Positions 44,002 to 52,243 of a stretch of DNA of 64,000 nt are shown here, piece by piece. The position numbers were made by a program, and so were the translations under genes. How positions within the stretch are numbered: the first letter of the stretch is position 1; every line of letters begins with the position of its first letter. Where the stretch lies: assembly GCF_015476655.1 (NCBI RefSeq), contig NZ_JABFHF010000032.1, positions 1 through 64,000 on the forward strand. Reading direction: 5' to 3'. The notes beneath the pieces were generated by a model. The model did not search any database and had not been told where the DNA came from. It saw nothing but the letters and a program-made list of their open reading frames with translations. Source of the DNA: Aquiflexum lacus (GTDB taxonomy: Bacteria; Bacteroidota; Bacteroidia; Cytophagales; Cyclobacteriaceae).

Positions 44002-45480
44002 TTGATCCCGATGGAAAAAGTCAATTTGGTGTGGTTCAAAAGAGATCTGAGGTTAAGGGACCATGCCCCATTAAAGGCGGCTATTGAAAATGGGCTTCCT
44101 GTGATTTTGGTGTATTGTTTTGAACCTGAACTGATAGCATCCCCTAAATCTGATATTCGGCATTGGAGGTTTGTTTGGCAAAGTTTGGTGGATCTGAATT
44201 CCCAACTCCAGGCCTATGATACCAAAATCCATATTTTTTATATGGATCCGCTGATGTTATTTCAGGAATTATCCAAAATCTACGACATACAAACAGTTTT
44301 TTCCCATCAGGAAACAGGTATCAAGATTACCTATGACAGGGATAAAAGGGCTGCGGGGTTTTTTAAAAAGGAGAATATCCAATGGAAGGAATATGCGCAA
44401 CAAGGAGTAAAGCGGGGCAGGAGTGATAGAAAAAACTGGTCAAAGGATTGGTACAGCATGATGGCTGCCCCACAGGAAAATCCTGATTTATCCAAAGGGG
44501 CTTTTTATACCTTGTCCAATCAATTTATAGAAAGTCTGGAATCCAATAGCATACCTGAAGCTTGGAAATTCCCTCATCCCAATATGCAGAAAGGAGGAGA
44601 GGTTACAGCCATGAAATATTTTCATTCTTTTTTTGAGGAAAGGGTCAAAAACTACAACCGACACATTTCAAAACCCGAATTGAGCCGGAAAGGCTGTAGC
44701 AGGTTGTCCCCATATCTTGCTTGGGGCAACATGTCCATCCGGCAGGTTTATCAGGCTGCAGAGGTGAAAAAGAAGGAGAAGTTCCAAACCAAAAACCTGA
44801 CGAATTTCCAATCCCGGCTGAGGTGGCACTGTCATTTTATCCAAAAATTTGAAATGGAATCCAGAATGGAGTACGAACATGTCAATAGGGGATTTGATGA
44901 TTTCATAAAACCAAAAGATGAAAAAAAGATCAAGGCATGGGAAGCAGGTAAAACAGGAATACCGCTCGTGGATGCCTGTATGCGCTGTCTTGCTGAAACG
45001 GGTTACCTCAATTTCCGGATGCGGGCCATGGTTGTATCCTTTTTGACCCACCATCTCTTTCAGGATTGGCGGGTGGGTGCCAACCATTTGGCAAGGATGT
45101 TTCTGGATTTTGAGCCGGGGATCCATTACCCGCAATTGCAGATGCAGGCAGGGGTGACAGGGATCAATACCGTCAGGATTTACAATCCCCTCAAGCAATC
45201 CACAGACCATGATGCGGAAGGGGTTTTTATCAAAAAGTGGGTTCCTGAACTTGCGTGCTTACCAATTCACATCATGCACGAACCATGGAAAATCACAGGT
45301 ATTGAATCAGAGCTTTATGGTTTTCATTTGGGCAAGGATTATCCCTATCCTGTAGTAGATGTGGAGGCTTCTGGAAAATTTGCAAGAGATCATATCTGGA
45401 AAGCTCAGAAAATGGTCGCAGTAAAAGAGGAAGCGGAAAGGATTTTGAATAAGCATACGGTGCCGGATAGGTGGCCTTAG
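44002..45480 (+). CDS. Cryptochrome/photolyase family protein, atypical
   Basis: A 492-aa FAD-binding protein. The N-terminus, VWFKRDLRLRDHAPL, is photolyase-like. The C-terminal part has YLAWGNMSIRQVY, the GKTGIPLVDACMRCL signature and WRVGANHLARMFLDFEPG. The segment replacing the usual NNGGWQW of photolyases reads GIHYPQLQMQAGVTGINTVR, then IYNPLKQS. So it differs from the enzyme at 22723 and may be a cryptochrome or a photolyase of a less-studied group. It shares a promoter region with the TIGR03643 gene. Confidence 0.9.
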   Translation: MIPMEKVNLVWFKRDLRLRDHAPLKAAIENGLPVILVYCFEPELIASPKSDIRHWRFVWQSLVDLNSQLQAYDTKIHIFYMDPLMLFQELSKIYDIQTVFSHQETGIKITYDRDKRAAGFFKKENIQWKEYAQQGVKRGRSDRKNWSKDWYSMMAAPQENPDLSKGAFYTLSNQFIESLESNSIPEAWKFPHPNMQKGGEVTAMKYFHSFFEERVKNYNRHISKPELSRKGCSRLSPYLAWGNMSIRQVYQAAEVKKKEKFQTKNLTNFQSRLRWHCHFIQKFEMESRMEYEHVNRGFDDFIKPKDEKKIKAWEAGKTGIPLVDACMRCLAETGYLNFRMRAMVVSFLTHHLFQDWRVGANHLARMFLDFEPGIHYPQLQMQAGVTGINTVRIYNPLKQSTDHDAEGVFIKKWVPELACLPIHIMHEPWKITGIESELYGFHLGKDYPYPVVDVEASGKFARDHIWKAQKMVAVKEEAERILNKHTVPDRWP

Positions 45481-45612
45481 GGAGAGGATTATCGAATCCC
45501 GTTTTTGGTCCTTTCAATTATTAGAATTTTGGCTATCCTGTTTACTTTAAATTATATATGCAATGAAAGCAAATGTACTGATTTGAGGTGCCAAATATTT
45601 AGGCTGTATATC

Positions 45613-46023
45613 CTACTTTGACTTTAAAAACTCTTTGGCTGTCAGAATTGGGATGGTTGCTTTCTGAAAATCTTTTTTGTTTCTGGTGATAATGATTTCA
45701 ATTTGATGTTCAAGAGCGGTATAATATTGAATAGCATCTTCAAAATCTTTAAAATCTGATGCTAGAGACAATTCAATGATCTTATCATCAAGGGGGAGAA
45801 CTGTCACCAAAACCTTGAATTTTGTCAGGATCTTTCTTGCCTCAGTTGCATTATAATGCTTTGATAGTAGATAGTTGGCAGTGGTGATTGTTAATGAAGA
45901 AATGAAAATATCAACCTTCTTTTTGTCTGCTAAAGTAAATAGTTCTTGCGCTTCTTTGAAAAAATCTTCCCTTCTTTGAAGCAGGTCAATCACGATATTG
46001 GTATCTACAAAAAGTCTTTCCAT
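45613..46023 (-). CDS. PIN-domain toxin (VapC-like)
   Basis: A 136-aa PIN-domain ribonuclease. Acidic active-site residues are seen at D7 (FVDTNIVID), near the middle in FKDFEDAIQYY, and in IITRNKKDF. It overlaps the upstream antitoxin gene by 1 bp, the usual toxin-antitoxin coupling. The RNA target is unknown. Confidence 0.85.
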   Translation of the reverse strand: MERLFVDTNIVIDLLQRREDFFKEAQELFTLADKKKVDIFISSLTITTANYLLSKHYNATEARKILTKFKVLVTVLPLDDKIIELSLASDFKDFEDAIQYYTALEHQIEIIITRNKKDFQKATIPILTAKEFLKSK

Positions 46024-46268
46024 TAGGAGTATTTTTTATTTAGATAGTCGTAATACTCTTTTTTAATATCGACTTCACTTTCTTTAGGTATAACTCCAGT
46101 CAAACTTTCTACTAATGGACTAACTTTACCTGATTTTTCCTCTCTTTGCGTCAAGGAGTTTAAATAATTTTCAATCAATCCCGATAGGCTAAGATTTTGA
46201 TTTTTGGCATAATCTTTTGCTCTTTCTATTATTTGTTTGTTAAGACTTAATGTGAGTTTAGAATTCAT
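46023..46268 (-). CDS. Antitoxin, DUF6364 family
   Basis: An 81-aa protein with a ribbon-helix-helix start (KLTLSLNKQIIERAKDYAKNQ) and a C-terminal tail (DIKKEYYDYLNKKYS) that probably wraps around the PIN toxin. It is first in the two-gene unit, as usual for antitoxins. Confidence 0.82.
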   Translation of the reverse strand: MNSKLTLSLNKQIIERAKDYAKNQNLSLSGLIENYLNSLTQREEKSGKVSPLVESLTGVIPKESEVDIKKEYYDYLNKKYS

Positions 46269-46386
46269 GGCAAACTGATTTTTATACGTGTAAATTTAAA
46301 ATTTATTTACGTAAAATTCAAGAGAGTTCTCCCACTATCTACGGTCCTTTAACCTTCCTAGAAATAATTGTTTCTGAATGTCTCAC

Positions 46387-46899
46387 TTATTTTGTGTAAG
46401 CCCCTGAAGAATAAGTGAGTTCATAGCTGTGGCTGTAAACTTCAAATACAATCCCAAAAGGATCTTCGACATAACACATGCTGAAAGGTTTTTTACCTGG
46501 GTAATACTCCCTGATGGGCATGCGTTGTTTTCCGCCTTGGGCTACAATTTTTTCCACCAATCCTTCAATGTCGGGATCCTGTACACAAAAGTGAAACAAA
46601 CCTATCTGAAAAGGATTGAATTCAGGCTTTTTCATTTCTGTATTTGGAAAAGAAAAAAGTTCTATTCCTATTCCGTCTGAAGTGGCCAAATGGGCGATTT
46701 CGAAATAATCCCAGCCCTCACCGAATACATCCATGCACATTTGTCCTATAGCAGATTCAGTTTCTTCCTTGACCTTACTTGGCTCCATGATAATATACCA
46801 ACCCATCACTTCTGTGTAGAATTTTACAGCCAAATGGATATCAGGAACAGTAATGCCGATATGTGAAAATGATCTTGGGTAGCTTGTTGGTGCGGGCAT
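46387..46899 (-). CDS. VOC family (glyoxalase/bleomycin-resistance fold) protein
   Basis: A 170-aa paired betaalphabetabetabeta metalloprotein fold: SHIGITVPDIHLAVKFYTEVMG at the N-terminus (quoted in parts: SHIGITVPD and FYTEVMG), HFCVQDPDIEG in the second module, and the terminal DPFGIVFEVYSH. Metal ligands would be the first and second module histidines and the final glutamate. The reaction is unknown. Confidence 0.85.
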   Translation of the reverse strand: MPAPTSYPRSFSHIGITVPDIHLAVKFYTEVMGWYIIMEPSKVKEETESAIGQMCMDVFGEGWDYFEIAHLATSDGIGIELFSFPNTEMKKPEFNPFQIGLFHFCVQDPDIEGLVEKIVAQGGKQRMPIREYYPGKKPFSMCYVEDPFGIVFEVYSHSYELTYSSGAYTK

Positions 46900-47075
46900 A
46901 GCTTGAGATTTTGTTTTTAAAAATAGGGAAATTGGGTTGGGATAAAAAGGGATTTTTGAGTGCTTTCAAACAAAGGTTGGAAAGGAAATTAAAGCGCAAA
47001 CAATCAAAAATATTGATTTTAAAAAATAAATTAAATATTTAATTTATCGCCTTTAACCTCTATAAGCCTTTTATA

Positions 47076-47330
47076 ATGAAACAAACTTTCGAGAACCTAA
47101 TTGCCTATCTAAAATTCCCATACCACTCGGAATCCTATAAAGATATAAAAGGAAAGGATTTTATTTACCTGTTACTGATTATGTTATTCCTCGTCATTCC
47201 CTATGCTTTAATTCTTGACTGGGCAGGAATGGATCAGTTTGACCATCATGGTATGAAATGGGCCATTATTTTCCACGGGGTTTATAATGCGGTTTTGGTA
47301 ATTCCAGCAATTTATTTTTATGAGCCTTGA
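47076..47330 (+). CDS. Small membrane protein, possibly CPBP N-terminal fragment
   Basis: An 84-aa frame with two hydrophobic segments (about 29-47 and 62-80). The MKQTFENLIAYLKFP start resembles the N-terminus of CPBP intramembrane proteases in Bacteroidota, but none of the protease motifs (EExxxR, HxxxN) is present. It stands first in a run of decayed genes, so it may be a leftover of a longer gene. Low certainty. Confidence 0.4.
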   Translation: MKQTFENLIAYLKFPYHSESYKDIKGKDFIYLLLIMLFLVIPYALILDWAGMDQFDHHGMKWAIIFHGVYNAVLVIPAIYFYEP

Positions 47331-47640
47331 GCAATGAGGGTTTTATAATAATCCATTAAAAATTAAGATCATGCTTCTTTTTATCAGAGGTATAGAATTG
47401 TTAGTTTTCATTCAAAAGCTTTTTAAAACAAGAAATTCTTAAAAAAACTCAGACCTGCTGGTCATAAGGACGGATACCCATCTCTCAACATTAGGCTTTG
47501 ATCAAATTAAAAGTCCATTAGATAGATTGGACTTTTAAAAAATTAATTACTTTTAGATAACCCCAAAATATCCTCCACTTATGAAGCAAAGCAAAATTTT
47601 GGGCCTCATTTTAACATTAAGGACATTGAGAAGAATAAAC

Positions 47641-48725
47641 ATGAAAAGATTAATTGTTGCATTAGTTGTGCTGAATTGTTCGATGAATTATTCCTTCGCT
47701 CAGATTAAAGTCAGCCCGGTAAATGTTGACCGGATCGTTACACAATTTATGCATGTTGATAAAGTCCCCGGAGTTGCCATTGCCATCCTTCAACGCGATT
47801 CGCTGCTTTACAAAAACACTTATGGTTTATCAAACCTTGAGCTACATACACCTGTTACATATAACACCGTTTTTAATTGGCATCTGTAACAAAGCAAATG
47901 ACTGCTTCAATTATTACAACACTTGATTATCAGGGCAAGCTTTCTCTTGACGATAAAATATCAAAATATATTGACAGTATTCCATCAGCATGGGAAACAA
48001 TTACAGTCCGTAAATTACTTGGTCATATGGCCGGTTTGAACCATAGTTTTGAGCCACAGGTAAACGGTTCATACCTGCTTAATTACAGCAAGGAATATAT
48101 GCTTGAAGCCGCCAAGAATACACTCATGAAGTCTGTTCCGGGAACGGATTGGGAATACAGTGATCAAGGTTATTTTCTTGCGGGTTATGTTGCAGAAAAA
48201 GCAACAGGGAAAATATTTGATTCATTAATGACAAATGAATTTTTTAAACCTATGGGTATGACAAATACAAGATTTTTAAGCCAAGATAATATTATCCCAA
48301 ACCGTGCCGCAGGTTATATTATAAAGAATGGTGAATATAAAAATAATCGTCGGCAATGGCAGTTTGAACTAACACCACATTTTGGCGTAATGTCAACAAT
48401 TGATGATATGATAAAATATGACAAAGCCATCACGCAGGGAATCATTAATGAAAAAGTATTCGAAGAAATAACAACTCCTAACAGGATTTTTTTTAAAGAC
48501 AATGTTCAGCAGTATTCATATGGTTTGGGCTGGCAGGTTCATGATTTTGACAACCGGCGGATTGTGGCTCACTCTGGTTACACAGGAACAGTATATTTAA
48601 AAGATTTGAAAACAGGTTTAAGTATCATTGTTTTAACTAATCGTGATGCTAACCAAGGTACATCACAAGATGTATTAGCTAAACGAATAGCAAAAGAAGT
48701 AGATAAGTCATTTCCAAATTTTTGA
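47641..48725 (+). pseudogene. Frameshifted serine hydrolase (beta-lactamase class C family)
   Basis: Two frames together make one serine hydrolase. The first (from ATG 47641) has a signal peptide to YSFAQ and runs to TYNTVFNWHL and a stop at 47889. The second continues from about 47877 with LASVTKQMTAS, which carries the catalytic S-x-x-K (SVTK), through to 48725. At the joint the sequence reads TTT-AA-TTG where relatives have TTT-GAA-TTG, so a single base is missing near 47875. Apart from that the gene appears intact, including YSDQGY and a late AHSGYTG motif. Either a true frameshift or a sequencing error. Confidence 0.82.
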
Positions 48726-48880
48726 TAAAAAAAAACTATTGACATTGTATAAGCGTACTGCGGGCTGAAGTGCTAAATAGAAACGATTTGACTATTAACA
48801 AACCTATCGGAAAACGAAAAGTGAAGTGATTCAAATCCCGTACTACGCTTAAACTTGACCGTTACCAACTACAAAATATA

Positions 48881-49461
48881 ATGCAGCTTAAAAAAAATGT
48901 TTGCCGTTTTAATAACTGTTGTAATAAGCAGTTCAGTTTGCCCGGCACAAGAACAATTCCTTTACAAACAGATTGATACCACCAAGTTATTCATGGAGTT
49001 GTATTATCCTGTTCAAGTTGATTCATCCACAAGCTATCCTGCTATGGCATTCTTTTTTGGAGGAGGCTGGGTTGGTGGTGATAGAACCCAATTCATAAAA
49101 CACGCCCAGTACTTTTCCAAGAGAGGTATGATCTGTTTTTTGGTTGATTACAGGACTAAAAGCAAAAATAATACGCCTACAAAAGCTTTTCTCCTCTTCA
49201 CAATATAAAAATTGGAGCACCACCAACTATTTTGTTTTTGGGAACAAACGATAATCTCATACCGGTAGAAACTGCTAAATATTATCAAAAAATAATGGAG
49301 AAGATCAGCAGCCGCTGTGATCTTCATTTATAAGAAGGACAAGGTCACGGATTTTTCAATTATAAAAACTTTGAGTAATACAAAAAACAGTTTCTGAAGC
49401 TGATGGGTTTCTGCAATCACTCGGCTACTTAAACAAAGAGCCAACAATAGAAATTGAATAA
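48881..49461 (+). pseudogene. Decayed alpha/beta hydrolase
   Basis: The start MQLKK is out of frame with the next part (extra A in an A8 run). FAVLITVVISSSVCPAQ is a signal peptide, followed by FFFGGGWVGGD, the oxyanion-hole strand of an alpha/beta hydrolase. The middle with the nucleophile elbow is deleted. The sequence picks up in another frame with SPLHNIKIGAPPTILFLGT and NLIPVETAKYY. TAA stops replace expected tyrosine codons before EGQGHGFFNY and after NFE, and the end GFLQSLGYLNKEP is in a third frame. Clearly non-functional. Confidence 0.8.
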
Positions 49462-49966
49462 TAGCACTTGGTAACAAGCAATATCGCAAAAAGCAAAAAA
49501 TGCTGGTTTCGAATGAAGTGCCTTAATGTTTTAGGCAATCTATACTATTTGAAATCCTCAATACCTCCACGCATCAAAATATTCATCCCTTTAAATTTAA
49601 AGGGAATTACGGACTGTATTTCAGAATATCGGATAGATTGATGGGTACAGAACCCTCCGATTAGTTGAAAGAGTACGGCAAAATTTAAGAACGCAGATTT
49701 TAGAGAACATAGAATTGATTGATTAAGAAACCGGCATATACCACCTAAGAGCCAGGCTTCAATACTTATTGATGAAGAGTTGGCTAAATTTGGATAATCG
49801 GAGAAAAAGTAGTACAAATGATTTTTCTTGGATAAGGTAATTTCGATGTATCTGAATGTTTCCAAAGCGACATAGTTTGGTCAGTTTTTGTTGGCACCTA
49901 CCTGTAATTTGCCCAAAAATCCGGACAGTTCGCAACTGCTCTCGCAAGTAATTGTCAAGGCCATTT
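49462..49966. other. No recognised gene
   Basis: About 500 bp following the decayed genes. A 106-codon minus-strand frame (49545-49865) shows no convincing family. I see no repeats, hairpins or RNA genes. Confidence 0.4.
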
Positions 49967-50863
49967 TCACCATCTACTCACTATCGGGATCTGCGTCGCA
50001 GGATTGACATCACCTCTAGGGTCTATGGCTATCCCTCCCTTGATTTTCAACAAAACAGGCACTCCTATTTCATCCAGACATAAATCGGTATTGTTGTCAT
50101 TATCGCCCAAATCAGCCAATTGAAAAGGGCTTACTTTAATCGTGTCTGAATCCTGCATCAGTGTGATTTCAAAGCTTCCCAGTTCATTATCACCCAATTC
50201 TTCCCCATTCACTGCTCTAACCCCTCCGGACCAAACGGCCTTGACCACCTGTTTTGTTTTTTCCTTCGGACAATCGCATCCATTCCCCGAGTCTACATAA
50301 GGATAATCCTCGGTGAAGCTGAAATATTCAGCATAGCTCAAGATTGGACCTTCTTCCAAGGGAATGACTGATAAAAACTGACCTTTGAAATTTACTCCGG
50401 TTCTACTAAGTAAGTCATCCACGATTTTCACCGAAACAGGTGGGTTGTCCGGATGATTTCCGTACTCCCCGATAAGCAAAACAGTCCGAAGCTCATAAGC
50501 TTCCCTTGCTGGCAATAAGGAGACCACATCTGGTGTGAATAAAGTTCCATCCATCGATATCACTTCAAAATCACCTGGATCCAAGGTGCCGGGATCAATT
50601 TCCAAGGAGAAAACAAGAGGCATTCCGTCTTTTCCGGGAGTACTCCAGTGTATCGCTAAGGCCTGAGGCGTCAATGCATTATCCAAACCAAAAAAGGCAG
50701 TTAAAATTTTTGCCTCCTGTGTTTTGTCAATTTCCGGAACGGAGTCTGATAAAGTGACCTCCCGATTGACACATCCAAAAAGAATGAGAATTGAAAAGCA
50801 AAGGATTGCCAAACCCAATCGGCTGCTAGCTGGATATTCCCTCTTTGATGCGTTGTTTTTCAC
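49967..50863 (-). CDS. Lipoprotein with domain shared with the 52.2-kb protein
   Basis: About 298 aa from GTG 50863, which has an AGAGG 12-15 nt upstream; a TTG at 50890 is an alternative. Both overlap the end of the preceding gene. A lipoprotein signal ends at ILFGC. The body carries the pattern LDPGDFEVISMDG, RTVLLIGEYGNHPDNPP and a SYAEYF segment, which matches part of the cadherin-repeat lipoprotein at 52244 (IDLSDFRITVSNG, NVIVLAGEF). The domain has no known function. Last gene of the lipoprotein cluster. Confidence 0.75.
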   Translation of the reverse strand: MKNNASKREYPASSRLGLAILCFSILILFGCVNREVTLSDSVPEIDKTQEAKILTAFFGLDNALTPQALAIHWSTPGKDGMPLVFSLEIDPGTLDPGDFEVISMDGTLFTPDVVSLLPAREAYELRTVLLIGEYGNHPDNPPVSVKIVDDLLSRTGVNFKGQFLSVIPLEEGPILSYAEYFSFTEDYPYVDSGNGCDCPKEKTKQVVKAVWSGGVRAVNGEELGDNELGSFEITLMQDSDTIKVSPFQLADLGDNDNNTDLCLDEIGVPVLLKIKGGIAIDPRGDVNPATQIPIVSRW

Positions 50864-51614
50864 GTTTCCAATTTCCTCTGATATAATCAATAATCGGCTG
50901 AAAATTAAGTTTTAGCGGATTATTACTGTAAAAGCCCGTGGTGACTCCGTAGGTTACTTTTTCAGTCTCGGGCTCATACGTGCCAAAGAGTCGGTCAAAG
51001 ATAATGAGCATGCCTCCATAATTTTTATCAATATATTTTTCGTTGGACCCATGATGCACCCGATGGGCCGAGGGGGTATTGAAAAACAATCCTTCCAGGA
51101 AGCCCAACTTTCTCACCGCTTCGGTATGCAGGAAATATTGAAAGAATAAATTGACGAGCAAGCTGACAATAATCAGATCTGCAGAAAAACCAAGGAGGAC
51201 AAAAGGAACATAGATCAATGGACTCAAGAATGTGCCAATCCAATTTAATCGAACTGCCGTGGATAGGTTCATTTTCATGCCGGAATGATGGGTATGATGA
51301 AGGGTCCACAGCAAGGGGACCTCATGGCTCAGCCTGTGGTACCAATAAAACCCAAACTCCGTAACAAGGAAGGTCAAAACGATGGTGAAGAAATTGGTAG
51401 GAATACTTAAAAACTGAAAGGATTCTACCCATCCAAGTGCAAAATATTTCCAAGCCAAAGAGAGCGGTTTCAGGAGGGTATTTCCAATAAATATCCCAAG
51501 ATTAGCCAGACTTTCTCTCGAGCTGAAAACCTCTTTCTTTTTGACTTGAGACCAAATGATCTCCAGAAAAAGGGCAAGAATTACAAAACCCGCAAATATC
51601 AATTCCATGTTCAT
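50826..51614 (-). CDS. Sterol desaturase/fatty acid hydroxylase family protein
   Basis: A 262-aa di-iron membrane oxygenase. The eight-histidine pattern is present: WYHRLSH, HHTHHSG, and HRVHHGSN. Four or more hydrophobic segments flank these. It hydroxylates or desaturates lipids in other members. The start is 1 bp before the end of the DUF2147 gene, so the genes are coupled. A partial second copy exists at about 56070-56135. Confidence 0.9.
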   Translation of the reverse strand: MNMELIFAGFVILALFLEIIWSQVKKKEVFSSRESLANLGIFIGNTLLKPLSLAWKYFALGWVESFQFLSIPTNFFTIVLTFLVTEFGFYWYHRLSHEVPLLWTLHHTHHSGMKMNLSTAVRLNWIGTFLSPLIYVPFVLLGFSADLIIVSLLVNLFFQYFLHTEAVRKLGFLEGLFFNTPSAHRVHHGSNEKYIDKNYGGMLIIFDRLFGTYEPETEKVTYGVTTGFYSNNPLKLNFQPIIDYIRGNWKREKQRIKEGISS

Positions 51615-51615
51615 G

Positions 51616-51969
51616 TTATTGCAGTTTGGTCCAGTTGACTTTTCGTTCTACCCAACCGACTTTGATGGTGACTTCACAATCATTTGACTTCTGTAAAAAG
51701 GAAGCATCAAACCATTTGTCAAATTTAGGGCTATACAATTTACCTTTCAGCAGATTCTCCTCTCGGCGGAGCTCTTTGAGTATTAGCTTGCCGAGAGGTG
51801 CTTTTGGATGGTCAGATGAGATGACTCTTCCTTCCATTTTGCCATCGGTTTCTTTGATTTCAATTACGGTATTTTCCTGTCCGGTATTCCAGTGTCCAAG
51901 GATGGATTCCTGAGCCATCAGTGAAATTGAGCTCAACAGAAATATACTTATCATAATTAGTGTTCTCAT
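51616..51969 (-). CDS. DUF2147 family secreted protein
   Basis: A 117-aa protein with a signal peptide (to SLMAQ) and a small beta-barrel-like DUF2147 domain: GHWNTGQENTVIEIKETDG (parts), MEGRVISSDHP, WFDASFLQ. Periplasmic. It lies tightly before the hydroxylase gene. Confidence 0.85.
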   Translation of the reverse strand: MRTLIMISIFLLSSISLMAQESILGHWNTGQENTVIEIKETDGKMEGRVISSDHPKAPLGKLILKELRREENLLKGKLYSPKFDKWFDASFLQKSNDCEVTIKVGWVERKVNWTKLQ

Positions 51970-52021
51970 TTTATATTCTCTTTTGATTATACTGTTAATC
52001 TATTGCGAAGGCTTTGACCCA

Positions 52022-52160
52022 TTACTTAACAAAGGATAATAAGCGCGCTTCTTCATTAACATAATTTGATACTCTCAAGGGATTTTCCAGAGCCATGATC
52101 AAAGGGTCCAAGTCAGGTGACCCTAGGGCATGGCTGGTACTGGGATAGGATGTTTGATTT
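52022..52160 (-). pseudogene. 3' remnant of a second cadherin-lipoprotein gene
   Basis: Read on the minus strand, this frame encodes YPSTSHALGSPDLDPLIM and ALENPLRVSN, then about 16 more residues to a stop. It closely parallels the C-terminus of the intact lipoprotein at 52244 (YPTASYTAPGPADLEPVIM, ALDNPMRVSN). There is no upstream part, so it is the leftover tail of a paralogue. Confidence 0.72.
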
Positions 52161-52243
52161 TTTCATTATTCTAATTTTTATCTTTTGCCATTGAGGTCAA
52201 ATCTTTTGAAGAATGCACAGGTTTCTTCGCATCCCTATTGAAA

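Noticed and set aside
49545-49865. 106-codon minus-strand frame
   Set aside because: No signal, no recognisable domain, and it sits in a region of decayed genes; coding status cannot be supported.
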